Assembly: GCF_905201705.1 (NCBI RefSeq)
Contig: NZ_CAJKOX010000036.1
Coordinates: forward strand, 1-46,578
Source of the DNA: an uncultured Marvinbryantia sp.
GTDB lineage: Bacteria > Bacillota > Clostridia > Lachnospirales > Lachnospiraceae
DNA: 46,578 nucleotides
Direction of reading: 5' to 3'
Shown here: positions 16,634-26,019 of the stretch, in pieces
Layout: each line of letters begins with the position of its first letter
Position numbering within the stretch: the stretch's first letter is position 1
Program-made: the position numbers and the translations under genes
Notes under the pieces: generated by a model
Database searches by the model: none
Told to the model about the DNA's origin: nothing
The model's input: only the letters and a program-made list of their open reading frames with translations

Positions 16634-17491
16634 TCAATGCAGGTTTAATACGAATTTTACGAATGCCGGATCATCATGGTTTACAATCTCACTGTGCCCC
16701 AGATCCTTTGCGGCAATCTGCTGCATTTCTTCCTCCGTCAATTCAAAATCCCAGATGTCAATATTCTGCTCCATCCGATCCACATGAACGGATTTCGGAA
16801 TAATGGAAACTCCACGCTGTGCGTTCCATCTAAGTGCTATCTGCGCTGCTGTTTTTCCATATTTGCTGCCGATCGCAGTCAGTTCCGGGTCGGTAAAAAT
16901 ACCATGCTTTCCTTCCGCCAGCGGTCCCCACGCCTGCGGAACCACGCCGTATGCCTTCATATTCTCCAATGCCCCTGCCTGCACAAAGAAAGGATGCAGT
17001 TCCACCTGATTGACAGCAGGCATTACTTCAACCGTCTCACAGAGGTTCGTAAGAATTGCCGGATAAAAATTTGCCACACCGATTGTTCTGGTCAGTCCCT
17101 CTTTATAAGCTCTTGTGATGCCTCTGTATGCCGCAAAATAGTCTTTCATTGGCTGGTGCAGAAGAATCAAATCGACATAGTCCATATCCAGCTTTCCCAG
17201 TGATGTCTTTACTGCCTGATACGCATCCTCTTCATTCCCCATGTCGTTTACCCACACCTTTGTGGTAATAAACAGTTCTTCTCTGGCAGCCAGGCCGTCT
17301 TTGATCGCTCTCGCGACGCCCTTCCCGACCGCTACTTCATTTCCATAGGCAGCCGCCGTATCCAGCAACCGGTATCCAATCCTGATCGCATCATACACAA
17401 CCTGTTCACACTGCGCAGCATCCGGAATCTGGAACACACCAAATCCCTCCAACGGCATTTCCACTCCATTGTTCAGTATTACTTTTTCCAT
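16634..17491 (-). CDS. aldo/keto reductase (second of two)
   Basis: The 285-residue barrel enzyme has the tetrad Asp44, Tyr49 (YRLLDTAAAYGNE), Lys78 (TTKVW) and His112 (LHQPMKDYF), and the cofactor loop IIPKSVHVDRMEQN. It resembles the reductase at 13676 along its whole length, including the shared C-terminal KDLGHSEIVNH / LDIGHSEIINH segment, so the two are paralogues. AGGAGG precedes the ATG. Substrate unknown. Its neighbour downstream is the secreted esterase. Confidence 0.9.
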   Translation of the reverse strand: MEKVILNNGVEMPLEGFGVFQIPDAAQCEQVVYDAIRIGYRLLDTAAAYGNEVAVGKGVARAIKDGLAAREELFITTKVWVNDMGNEEDAYQAVKTSLGKLDMDYVDLILLHQPMKDYFAAYRGITRAYKEGLTRTIGVANFYPAILTNLCETVEVMPAVNQVELHPFFVQAGALENMKAYGVVPQAWGPLAEGKHGIFTDPELTAIGSKYGKTAAQIALRWNAQRGVSIIPKSVHVDRMEQNIDIWDFELTEEEMQQIAAKDLGHSEIVNHDDPAFVKFVLNLH

Positions 17492-17793
17492 TGAAATATC
17501 CTCCTGTTCTCCTGCTTTTTCATGAAAAAAAATGATTTTCCCTTTTCAAGTATATTTTAGGATGGTTTCTTCAAAATGTACAATGCCAAAAAGACAACAC
17601 ACTATAACCTAAACACATACTACGAAAAATGAAACTAAAGCCCTGATTTACGGGAAGCGCGTCTTTGTGTAAAATGAGATCGTGAAATTTTGAAAAAATA
17701 ATTGTGTGCGGCTATCTTTTTGCCCCGCCCGGTTGTTATACATAATAGAAGGGATAAACGTTTTTAACTTTCGTAACGGGAAAGGAGGATTTT
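17492..17793. other. intergenic region between divergent reductase and sigma-factor genes
   Basis: This 302-nt space has no gene I can support. It should hold promoters for both directions. On the plus strand TTGAAA (near 17691) and TATCTT are 17 bp apart, and a second A/T-rich box, TTATACATAAT, lies near 17737. An ECF promoter for self-activation would be expected here but I cannot single one out. Confidence 0.4.
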
Positions 17794-18324
17794 GTGGATG
17801 CAGATTTTCTTTTGATCAGGAACATGAAAAAAGGCGATGAAGCAGCCTTTGATGTGTTTGTCCGCAAATACTATGACGAAATATTAAAGTATTGCAGCTT
17901 TCATGGTTTCGATCCGGGATACGCCGAAGATCTGGCACAGGAAACATTCGTGCATTTTTTCACAAACCTGCCCGATTACCGTCATATAGGGAAAGCAAAG
18001 AATTTCCTATATACCATAGCCGGAAATTTGTGCAGGAACTATCTCAAAAAGACAACAGAGACGCTGCTGGACGATTCGGAACTGGCCGATCTGGCAGAGG
18101 CGGATGAATTTACATCGGACCTCCTCACAAAACTGGCTGTCGAGGATGCACTGAAACGCTTGCCCGACGACTTGCGGGATGTGGTGGCGCTGTATTATTT
18201 TCAGGATTTGAAGCTTTCGGAGATTGCTGACATTCTGAAAATAGGACTGCCGCTGGTAAAATACCGTATGAAGCAGGCAAAAATTCAACTGAAAAAATAT
18301 TTAGAACAGGAGGGAGAATCGTGA
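17794..18324 (+). CDS. ECF-type RNA polymerase sigma factor
   Basis: The 176-residue protein has sigma region 2 at about 10-75 (EAAFDVFVRKYYDEILKYC, YAEDLAQETFVHFF) and region 4 at about 112-165 (LKRLPDDLRDVVALYYFQDLKLSEIADIL). Region 3 is absent, as in all ECF factors. Translation starts at GTG with AAAGGAGGA upstream. An ATG 4 nt later is out of frame. The next gene overlaps by 4 nt and encodes a membrane protein, followed by an ABC exporter. This layout is common in Clostridial responses to cell-envelope peptides. I infer the sigma factor drives its own operon. Confidence 0.9.
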   Translation: MDADFLLIRNMKKGDEAAFDVFVRKYYDEILKYCSFHGFDPGYAEDLAQETFVHFFTNLPDYRHIGKAKNFLYTIAGNLCRNYLKKTTETLLDDSELADLAEADEFTSDLLTKLAVEDALKRLPDDLRDVVALYYFQDLKLSEIADILKIGLPLVKYRMKQAKIQLKKYLEQEGES

Positions 18325-19082
18325 CATTTGAAGAAAGACTCAAAATTTATAAGAAAACCGTTCAGATTCCTGCAAAAGAAGAGGCTATTCAGAGGACTGT
18401 TCAACTGTCGAAAGCAGCCTTTTATGCCCGTGAGCAGGACAGGGTTATGCCTTACCATGAATTTCTGCTTACACAGTTTAGCGTCATTCAGAAACGGTGG
18501 TGGGGCTTTCAATTCCTGATTTTGCTGTTATTCTGGACTTCTTTCCGCCTGTCCGTGAAAATGGAATCCGTTCAAAAAAGCCTGGGGGTCACGGCATCGC
18601 TGTTTATTATTCTTGTGATCCCGGAACTGTGGAAAAACCGGAACAATCATTCTATGGAAATCGAGGCGGCAAGCTACTATTCCCTGCGGCAGATTTATGC
18701 TGCCCGGATGACGCTGTTTGGGGCTGTGGATGTCGTGCTGGTTACACTGTTTTGCGGCCTGGCCTCTGCCACGCTGAACCTCGCCCTATCGGATCTGCTG
18801 ACACGATTCCTGTTCCCTATGGTGGTTACAGCCTGTATCTGCTTTGGCATCCTGTGCAGCAAGCATCATTTCAGTGAATTTGCTGCGATCGGTATGTGTA
18901 TGACCTGGAGTGTATTATGGTGGCTATTGACGTTGAATGAATCCGTTTACAGGAAAATCACAATGCCGGTATGGATCGGACTGCTTGGATTTGCGCTGGC
19001 TTTTCTTATTTTTGTGATTTATCGGACATTAAATAGCTGTAACAATTACTGGGAGGTAAACGTAAATGGAATTGAAGATTGA
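18321..19082 (+). CDS. multi-pass membrane protein, candidate anti-sigma or sensor
   Basis: The 253-residue protein starts at a GTG overlapping the sigma-factor stop (GTGA). A cytoplasmic N-terminus of about 70 residues is followed by about six hydrophobic helices (for example FQFLILLLFWTSF, FLFPMVVTACICFGIL, WIGLLGFALAFLIFVIY). I do not recognise a named domain. Proteins at this place in sigma/ABC operons often hold the sigma factor at the membrane, and the soluble N-terminus could do that. The end overlaps the ATPase gene by 17 nt. Confidence 0.65.
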   Translation: MTFEERLKIYKKTVQIPAKEEAIQRTVQLSKAAFYAREQDRVMPYHEFLLTQFSVIQKRWWGFQFLILLLFWTSFRLSVKMESVQKSLGVTASLFIILVIPELWKNRNNHSMEIEAASYYSLRQIYAARMTLFGAVDVVLVTLFCGLASATLNLALSDLLTRFLFPMVVTACICFGILCSKHHFSEFAAIGMCMTWSVLWWLLTLNESVYRKITMPVWIGLLGFALAFLIFVIYRTLNSCNNYWEVNVNGIED

Positions 19083-19953
19083 AAATCTTACAAAAGATTT
19101 TGGAGATTTTACCGCTGTTGATCATTTATCCCTGACTATGACAAACGGCGTATATGGGTTATTAGGGATCAATGGTGCAGGAAAAACAACGCTGATGAGG
19201 ATGCTCTGCACGCTCTTAAAGCCGAGTGAAGGGAGCATCACCTATAACGGGAAGGATATTTTTAAGCTGGACGCAGATTACAGAAAACTGCTGGGCTATC
19301 TGCCCCAGGATTTTGGCTTTTACCCGGAGTTTACCGTGCAGGACTATCTTCTTTATGTAGCAGCCATTAAAGGGCTCAAAAGTGCAGTTGCCAAAAAAAG
19401 GGTAAAAGAACTGATCTCCCAGGTCAGTCTTTTCAAAGTAGCAAACAAGAAAATGAAAAAACTGTCAGGGGGAATGAAGCGGAGAGCCGGAATTGCACAG
19501 GCCATGCTGAACAATCCGAAAATCCTCATTCTGGATGAACCGACAGCGGGCCTTGATCCCAATGAGCGTATTCGCTTCCGTAATCTGATCAGCGAATTGT
19601 CAGAAGACCGCCTGGTGCTGCTTTCTACCCATATCGTTTCAGACATTGAATATATTGCCAATGAGATTTTGCTTATGAAGGACGGCAGCCTGATCTGCCG
19701 GGGTACTTCTGAGGAACTGATTGGGTCCATGACAGAAAATGTGTGGAGATGTAACGTGGAAAAGGCTGCCGTTCCATCTATCCTGAAATCATATAAGGTT
19801 TCCAATGTAAAATCAGAAGCGCATGGGGCGGAGCTGCGGATCATCGCTAAGGAGCAGCCTTTTGCGGGGGCAATACCGGAAGAAGCAGCCCTGGAGGACG
19901 TATTTCTGTACTATTTCGGAGAAAAGGGCGGTAACGAATATGCTGTTCTTTGA
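19066..19953 (+). CDS. ABC exporter ATPase
   Basis: The 295-residue ATPase has Walker A (GINGAGKTTLMRM), signature KLSGGMKRRAGIAQAM, Walker B (ILILDEPTAGLDP) and H-loop STHIVSDIEYI. The short C-terminal extension fits the BcrA/NatA-like exporters. It pairs with the permease encoded next, whose start overlaps it by 14 nt. Export of antimicrobial peptides or envelope compounds is the family's usual job. The actual cargo is not visible. Confidence 0.9.
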   Translation: MELKIENLTKDFGDFTAVDHLSLTMTNGVYGLLGINGAGKTTLMRMLCTLLKPSEGSITYNGKDIFKLDADYRKLLGYLPQDFGFYPEFTVQDYLLYVAAIKGLKSAVAKKRVKELISQVSLFKVANKKMKKLSGGMKRRAGIAQAMLNNPKILILDEPTAGLDPNERIRFRNLISELSEDRLVLLSTHIVSDIEYIANEILLMKDGSLICRGTSEELIGSMTENVWRCNVEKAAVPSILKSYKVSNVKSEAHGAELRIIAKEQPFAGAIPEEAALEDVFLYYFGEKGGNEYAVL

Positions 19954-21164
19954 GATCAAAAAAGTCTTTTCCAAACCTGGCAATAAAATCGCTCTCATCC
20001 TGTTGGCGGTTTCTCTCTGCGTTGCCATTTCTTCTGCCATTGGAAGCGTGGACTATGTGAACGAAAATGGAAACGATACAACAGGTATTGCCGCCGCTTC
20101 GGCATTACGGGAAGAAAAGAATCAATGGGCCGGATATGTTACAAATGATGTATTGCAAAAAGTACTGGAAGAAAATGCGCGTATTATCCGTTCGGAAGAA
20201 TATCTTTCGGAGGATGTGACGGAAAACAACAGGGCATATTCCCGAATGCAGGGTTTCTCCGACATAAGGACGCTGATTAACTGTGCATTTGAAGATTTTC
20301 AAAGTTATAACTACTATCGGGCGGACAGTGTAACACCGGAAGAAGGTAAGCTCGTTTTATGACAGGAGGACAGACAACCTGATTGAATGGCTAAATTCAG
20401 ACGAACTGGAAAATCGCTATTCCGAACAGGAAAAGCAATTTTTAATTACACAGTACGAGACACTTGAAACGCCTTTTTACTACGAATATGCTGATGGGTG
20501 GAAAGCATTATTGAAATATGCGCCTACGATTATGATGCTGATGGTTTTAATCGTTGGTTTTCTGGTAGCGGGAATCTTTTCAGATGAAACTCAGCTAAAA
20601 GCAGACTCCATCTTCTTCTCTTCCAAATTAGGCAGGAAGCAAGCGATTACTGCAAAAATAATGGCAGGTTTTATCATAGATACAGCGATTTACTGGGTCA
20701 CGATTGCATTGTATTCCGGGATAGTGCTATCAGTGCTGGGAGCCGACGGAGCTGATTGTGCGATTCAAACCGGATTTGAAAATTGGAAGAGCTTTTATCA
20801 CATCACATATCTGCAGGATTATCTGTTGACAATTTGGGGCGGTTATTTAGGAAACCTGTTTATTCTGTTTCTGTCCATGCTTGTATCTGCGAAAACGCAC
20901 TCAAAAGCACTGGCAGTAACGATTCCTTTTATTTTATTATTTATTCCATCTTTTTTAAGTGGAATGTCTGTTTTGTCAGAAGTGTTGGGGCTTCTTCCAG
21001 ACCAATTGCTACAGGTATGCAATGCAGTAAAAACATTTAACCTGTATCAGATCGGCAGCAAAACAGTCGGGGCGGTTCCGATTATTTTAACGATATATTT
21101 CATCCTTTTCTGCCTTCTTTTACCCATTCTGTATCGGATTTATCGGAAAACTGAGATCAGATGA
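19940..21164 (+). pseudogene. ABC exporter permease interrupted by a frameshift
   Basis: The first part (19940-20362) starts MLFFEIKKVFSK, has a membrane helix and an extracytoplasmic segment, then stops after EEGKLVL. The frame one base later reads on with FYDRRTDNLIEWLNSDELEN and continues without a stop to 21164 through five more helices. A single extra base within 20350-20360 (around CTCGTTTTATGAC) explains the break. Together the parts give about 407 residues, the expected permease size. The ATPase gene upstream is intact. If the frameshift is real, the exporter is dead. A consensus error or programmed slippage is the alternative. Confidence 0.8.
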
Positions 21165-21185
21165 GACGCTTGCAAAAAGCGTCTC
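21163..21185 (+). terminator. terminator-like hairpin after the permease
   Basis: GAGACGCTT and AAGCGTCTC form a perfect 9-bp stem with a 5-nt loop, beginning within the stop codon. The tail is only weakly T-rich (TTCCG), so it may stabilise mRNA instead of terminating efficiently. Confidence 0.5.
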
Positions 21186-21261
21186 TTCCGCACTCGGCTA
21201 TCATTACTATACAACGTTATTGTCATTTTATCTATGGCGGGTTGACTACGATTTTTCATCT

Positions 21262-22002
21262 TCATTCACCCCATGCTACTTTAACTGCTTTTTCAAAATC
21301 TTTAGCAGAATTACATAAATCAATCACTTGTTTCCAACGACTTTCCAACGTAGGAATCAGCTGTTGATATATGCGATTATTCTTTTTATGCCCCGGTATC
21401 CTTATTCCATGATAATCCTTTTTTCTGGAAATTATCTCTTCCCACGGATTCTGAATGCTTTCTATTTCTTCCATAAGATCAAAAGCAGCAACAATCCATG
21501 TATCTGTACTGTCACATGGAACCGTAATAATGATATCATTTCTTTTGGTATCTGTTCCAAGCCATTGTAACACGCAATGTGATATATGGTTACGATATCC
21601 GTCCGGGGTATTCTCATGATCTTTACATGGAATGTCTACCGGACATGAACCATTTTTTAAAGTTTCACATCTTAAAGGATGAACTTCCCCCTTATGTGCA
21701 CATTCTACAGCTGCACATCGACAATGGACTTCTTTTTCTTTCCGGGCCACATCCCCATCCATCTGGATCACAATCATATCAATTCGAGGAATGATACCTT
21801 TCATGATCTGATCCAGATTCTGTCCTGTGGCTTCGCACCAGTTCCATACACCTTTCCACCCATTTCCGTACTCGCCCAGCATATTTTGTTCCGGTTGAAT
21901 TCTCAGATAATCATTTTCTTCTCCGGTTATCTGATCAATCATGCATTTCAGCACAAGATAATCAGTCGGTCCTTCACCTACAATACCTATCCTCTTTTTC
22001 AT
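21262..22002 (-). CDS. TOPRIM-like protein, partner of an SMC/OLD-type ATPase
   Basis: The 246-residue protein opens with IGIVGEGPTDYLVLKC, where Glu10 and Asp14 fit TOPRIM motif 1. IDMIVIQMDGDVA (Asp82, Asp84) fits the DxD motif, and CDSTDTW (Asp164, Asp167) may complete a metal site. TOPRIM domains cut or relax nucleic acid. Between motifs lies a cysteine-rich insert (Cys94, 96, 101, 112, 120, 126) that could bind zinc, which I do not know from described partners. The ATG overlaps the stop of the ATPase gene (ATGA). OLD, PARIS and similar anti-phage systems use an ATPase with a TOPRIM effector, and I infer a related two-gene design. Confidence 0.6.
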   Translation of the reverse strand: MKKRIGIVGEGPTDYLVLKCMIDQITGEENDYLRIQPEQNMLGEYGNGWKGVWNWCEATGQNLDQIMKGIIPRIDMIVIQMDGDVARKEKEVHCRCAAVECAHKGEVHPLRCETLKNGSCPVDIPCKDHENTPDGYRNHISHCVLQWLGTDTKRNDIIITVPCDSTDTWIVAAFDLMEEIESIQNPWEEIISRKKDYHGIRIPGHKKNNRIYQQLIPTLESRWKQVIDLCNSAKDFEKAVKVAWGE

Positions 22003-23177
22003 AACAGTTCCGGAACACCTCCCAAAAGTCCGTTAATCCAAAGCCTAGATAAAGATTGTCCTGTCTCTAAAAGTTCCTGGGAAATCTGAATTCTGTTTAA
22101 CTCTGCGTAACCATACTTATTTTTATTAATAGCAAATAATCGTATCCGTTCATCCGCCAGATTAAGTCCATCCAGAACAAGCGGGTTATGTGTGGTCATG
22201 AAAACTGTCTTGCCACTCTCAATAATCAGCTGGCTGAATATTTCTGTAATTCTCTTTGCCAGTCTTGGATTTAAAGCATGATCAAAACTGTCAATGGAAA
22301 ACATTCCCGGAACATCCGGATGCATGGCAAGAGTCAGCATAAACAGAACATATAGAGCACCTTCGCTGGCATCATATCCCGTAAATACAGATTTATCCTT
22401 TAAAAAACGGTCATGAAATTCGATAACCTGTCGTGTGCTTGGAACTCCCGGATTCAGGTTTGATTTTCTCGGCTTCGTGATATGAATATCTGATGCCCAC
22501 TCGATTAATTCAAGGACATCATCCATGCTCAATGTCCCAAACATTATCTCGTCATCTGCAACAGAAAATAAATCCTCCATCGCATCAGCAAGCCTGCCCC
22601 CATTCAGTCCGATTGGAGTAACCTGTGTAGGATCTGCTACATTTCCCCGTAAAGTAAGAGTATCCGGTTGATAAATCCCGTACCCTGAAATATAGTTGCC
22701 CATATCCGTATACTCTTCTCCGGTCAGCTTTTCAGACAGAGCATAATAACCTACCTTATTATTTAACTGCACACTTGTTCTGTTGCTCCGACCAAAAACG
22801 ATTTCTCCGTTTTTAGAAACACTTTCTGAATGATATTTCCAGGTATCATTGTCTGCCGGTGTGGTAAGATGTACGGAATAATTATATTTATCATGATTAC
22901 GTTCCCAATTCATAGCAAAATCAACCGTCGGCATACTGCGTTCAATTGAGCGAAACTGTGACTTATACAATGACGATGTACTAAGTCGAACACCTTTCCT
23001 CTGCAGGCTGTTATTATTTACCCGGTCTGTCATTGCAGCACTCAAAACACCAATTGCTTCCAGCACAGAAGATTTCCCTGAACCATTGGCTCCAATAAAA
23101 ACATTGATATTCCCAGGGCAGAAAGATACATCATAGAGTGATTTGAAATTTTTAATTTTGATTTCTTTAATATTCAT
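21999..23177 (-). CDS. SMC/AAA15-like ATPase (OLD-like family)
   Basis: The 392-residue protein begins IKNFKSLYDVSF, followed by Walker A GANGSGKSS (residues 29-37). The signature is at YDASEGALYVLFML, the Walker B region at MFSIDSFDHALNP and the H-loop at TTHNPLVLDG. The Walker B is unusual: family members normally read D-E-P-E, and here the residues are D-S-F-D, so the catalytic glutamate is missing or shifted. A central insert of about 150 residues fills the place of coiled coils. Such ATPases sense a trigger and control a linked nuclease. The linked gene here is the TOPRIM-like one. Confidence 0.75.
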   Translation of the reverse strand: MNIKEIKIKNFKSLYDVSFCPGNINVFIGANGSGKSSVLEAIGVLSAAMTDRVNNNSLQRKGVRLSTSSLYKSQFRSIERSMPTVDFAMNWERNHDKYNYSVHLTTPADNDTWKYHSESVSKNGEIVFGRSNRTSVQLNNKVGYYALSEKLTGEEYTDMGNYISGYGIYQPDTLTLRGNVADPTQVTPIGLNGGRLADAMEDLFSVADDEIMFGTLSMDDVLELIEWASDIHITKPRKSNLNPGVPSTRQVIEFHDRFLKDKSVFTGYDASEGALYVLFMLTLAMHPDVPGMFSIDSFDHALNPRLAKRITEIFSQLIIESGKTVFMTTHNPLVLDGLNLADERIRLFAINKNKYGYAELNRIQISQELLETGQSLSRLWINGLLGGVPELL

Positions 23178-23502
23178 TGAATCCTCCTAATAACCTGAGC
23201 TTTTTATAATATCTAATCTGATTTAATTATAATGAAATTTTAAAAATATGTCCATTCCTAAATCTTATAATTTCTTTAAATAAATGGATTTTTGCTGCTT
23301 TAGATATTATAATATCCATGTTTTTATCATACCTAAACGATATTTAGATAATCACTTTATTACAATATTGCCATATTTAACTTACAATAAACAAATGACT
23401 ATTGAAGCTTATCTCTATTATTTCACTATTTTTTTCATCTTGCGGTTATACGCTACTCTATCAAACGATACTTCTGTGATTTCCTCTGCTTCGTCACTCT
23501 CA

Positions 23503-25770
23503 TCAGATTCTATCTGTACCCCTTTTTCCGACATAGTGCTCCACTATTTCTTTCTGAACCTCCGGCGGATACATCAGGACTGTATATGTGTTTCCGATCT
23601 TGCTTATCTTCTCCACAGCTTCGATTCCTTTCGAAAGGCCCGATTCCGTCTGAATCTGAACAGCCCTGCCATTAATCTGCCGTTCTTCTACATATCCCAT
23701 CTCAGTAAGCAGCCTGAAGATATCCGTTCCAAATATATGCTTCACATTATCTGCGGATGTTATCCGGTTCAGCTCATCTTTTATTTCAGAAATAAGGTAC
23801 AGATCCTGATACTCAAACTTATCTGCATCTTCTGGATTGAGATAAAAAGAAACCTTAAGATTTTTACGCTTTTTCTGAGGCTTTGTTTTCGCATCCGCAG
23901 CATTATCTTCATCTCTGATACATGTAACAGTGCCAGAATGTTCCTCCATAAAAGCAGTTACTGCTTCTATAAATCTCTCGCCATATTTTTCATATTTAGC
24001 CTCACCAACCCCGGACACGTTCAGAATTGTATGTTTATCTGTCGGAGCCTTGATACTCATATCGATCAACGTCTTATCACTAAAGATGATATATGGCGGC
24101 AGACCTTCCTCTCTGGCAATCGTCAATCTAAGCTGGCGGAGAATCTCAAATAATTCATATCCTGCCTTTGTAAGAGAATCTGTACTTTTCCTGCTATAGC
24201 CCTCCGTCTGACGTTCAGGTTCCCTATCATTATATGTTCGGATCAAAACGCGCGTATTTGGATCCTTCAGCGGCTCTATGTTACCCATACGGATCACACT
24301 GTATTTATCTGAAGTCTGATACAGATATCCATCCAAAAGCATCTGACTGATCAAATGTCTCAGTTCCGATTCAGATCGATTTTTTAGTGCGCCATAAGTC
24401 TTATAATGAATGGTTCCAAGCTCCTTTAATCTTGCTCTGTTTGCGCCAATAAGCGTACCAATGATAATATTCAGACCATATCTTCCTTTTGTCTCCCACA
24501 CACAGTTAATGACGAGCTTTGCATCCTCCTTCATGTCGATCTCGGTAAACTCTCTATGACAATTGCCGCAGTTGTCACACGGCTCACCACGCTTTTCGCC
24601 AAAGTATTCCAGAATATAGTTGCGCAGGCATCCTGTGGTCCGGCAATATCCCTCCATTACCTGAAGCCTTTTTGCATCACGCTGTTTGATCAGGTCTATG
24701 TCTTCATCGGCGATGTCGGTGAAGTCTTTATGCTCAAGCAGAAACTTGTTTATCATAATGTCCTGTGCTGAAAACAACAGTATACATTCAGACGGTTCCC
24801 CATCTCGTCCGGCACGCCCTGCCTCCTGATAATAGCTCTCCATACTCTGAGGCATATTGTAATGTATGACAAACCTCACATTGGATTTATCAATACCCAT
24901 TCCAAACGCATTGGTCGCAACAATTACAGGAGTTCTGTCATATACGAAATCATTCTGGCTTGTCTTTCTGTCCTCATTATTCATTCCGGCATGATATCTT
25001 GTCACGGAAACCCCGACGCCGGAAAGCAAATCAAACAGCGAATCCACATTTTTCCTGGTAGCGCAATAAATGATCCCGCTGTCATCCGGATGTTTCTTTA
25101 TATACTCAAGCACATAATCGTCTTTTCTTTTAATCGTCTCTACATCAAAATACAGATTTTCACGATCAAATCCGGTAACAACAATCTTCGGATCCTGTAA
25201 TTTGAGCACACATGCAATATCTGTCTTTACTTCCTCTGTCGCAGTTGCCGTAAAAGCACTGACAATCGGTCTTGCAGGAAGTCCATCTATAAAATCCACG
25301 ATCTTAAGGTAGCTTGGTCTGAAGTCCTGTCCCCACTGTGAAATGCAATGGGCCTCATCCACAGTTACCATTGAGATATCTGCCCTGCCGGCAAAAGCCG
25401 CAAACTCGTAACTCTCCAGACGTTCCGGTGCTACATACAGGATCTTATATATTCCATCCATAGCATTGGCATAAACCCTTGCTATCTGTGCTTCTGTCAA
25501 AGATGAATTAATATATCCCGCATGAATCCCTGCCTCATTTAAAGCCTTTACCTGATCCTGCATAAGGGATATGAGCGGAGATATTACAATCGTAATGCCA
25601 GACAGAAGCATTGCCGGCACCTGATAACAAACAGACTTGCCAGATCCCGTTGGCATAATGGCAAGAACATCTTTTCCATCAAGTATTGCCCTGATAATCT
25701 CTTCCTGACCTGGTTTAAAGGAGTCATATCCAAAATATAGTTTTAAAATTTCTCTTTCGTCCATACTCAC
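23503..25770 (-). CDS. recQ: ATP-dependent DNA helicase RecQ with a frameshifted tail
   Basis: The 755-residue 3'-5' helicase has Walker A (MPTGSGKSVCYQ), the DEAH box in VTVDEAHCISQWGQDFRPSY and motif VI in YYQEAGRAGRDG. The RecQ zinc site is CRTTGCLRNYILEYFG..CDNCGNC, followed by a winged helix and an HRDC-like domain (about 555-635). An extra C-terminal part ends at GTDRI. A one-base change of frame at the A5G4 run (23519-23527) opens another 30 residues with good coding character (IESDESDEAEEITEVSFDRV) down to 23418. The copy is therefore probably shortened by an indel, with core domains intact. It lies in the accessory island and may serve recombination or defence. Confidence 0.9.
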   Translation of the reverse strand: MSMDEREILKLYFGYDSFKPGQEEIIRAILDGKDVLAIMPTGSGKSVCYQVPAMLLSGITIVISPLISLMQDQVKALNEAGIHAGYINSSLTEAQIARVYANAMDGIYKILYVAPERLESYEFAAFAGRADISMVTVDEAHCISQWGQDFRPSYLKIVDFIDGLPARPIVSAFTATATEEVKTDIACVLKLQDPKIVVTGFDRENLYFDVETIKRKDDYVLEYIKKHPDDSGIIYCATRKNVDSLFDLLSGVGVSVTRYHAGMNNEDRKTSQNDFVYDRTPVIVATNAFGMGIDKSNVRFVIHYNMPQSMESYYQEAGRAGRDGEPSECILLFSAQDIMINKFLLEHKDFTDIADEDIDLIKQRDAKRLQVMEGYCRTTGCLRNYILEYFGEKRGEPCDNCGNCHREFTEIDMKEDAKLVINCVWETKGRYGLNIIIGTLIGANRARLKELGTIHYKTYGALKNRSESELRHLISQMLLDGYLYQTSDKYSVIRMGNIEPLKDPNTRVLIRTYNDREPERQTEGYSRKSTDSLTKAGYELFEILRQLRLTIAREEGLPPYIIFSDKTLIDMSIKAPTDKHTILNVSGVGEAKYEKYGERFIEAVTAFMEEHSGTVTCIRDEDNAADAKTKPQKKRKNLKVSFYLNPEDADKFEYQDLYLISEIKDELNRITSADNVKHIFGTDIFRLLTEMGYVEERQINGRAVQIQTESGLSKGIEAVEKISKIGNTYTVLMYPPEVQKEIVEHYVGKRGTDRI

Positions 25771-25809
25771 CTTTCTCGCATATCCACACTTCAGATCTAA
25801 TAAGCAAAA

Positions 25810-25842
25810 TGACTTTCGAGCAATATCCGCAATCGAAAGTCA
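25810..25842 (-). terminator. terminator-like hairpin between Fic remnant and recQ
   Basis: TGACTTTCGA and TCGAAAGTCA form a perfect 10-bp stem with a 13-nt loop. On the minus strand ATTTTGC follows. It would end transcripts coming from the Fic/AAA side before recQ. Confidence 0.5.
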
Positions 25843-26019
25843 CCACCCGTTTTATCAATGTTATCGTCAAAAACAACTGCAGATACTATAGCATTTCTGC
25901 AGCCGTTTTTCTATCCTGATCTTACGACTACGACAATTTTTTCAAAATCTTTTTTTCATTTGTTCTTGAAAAATCACTTAACCGATAGGAGCGGACTCTT
26001 GTTTTGACAATGATCGGAA

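Noticed and set aside
23284..24153. Plus-strand frame of 289 codons over recQ
   Set aside because: Most of it is antisense to the recQ C-terminal region, without a start signal or recognisable domain. Its AT-rich first part is intergenic.
25771..26019. A small RNA gene between recQ and the Fic remnant
   Set aside because: The only structure is the 10-bp terminator-like hairpin at 25810, with no promoter I could support.
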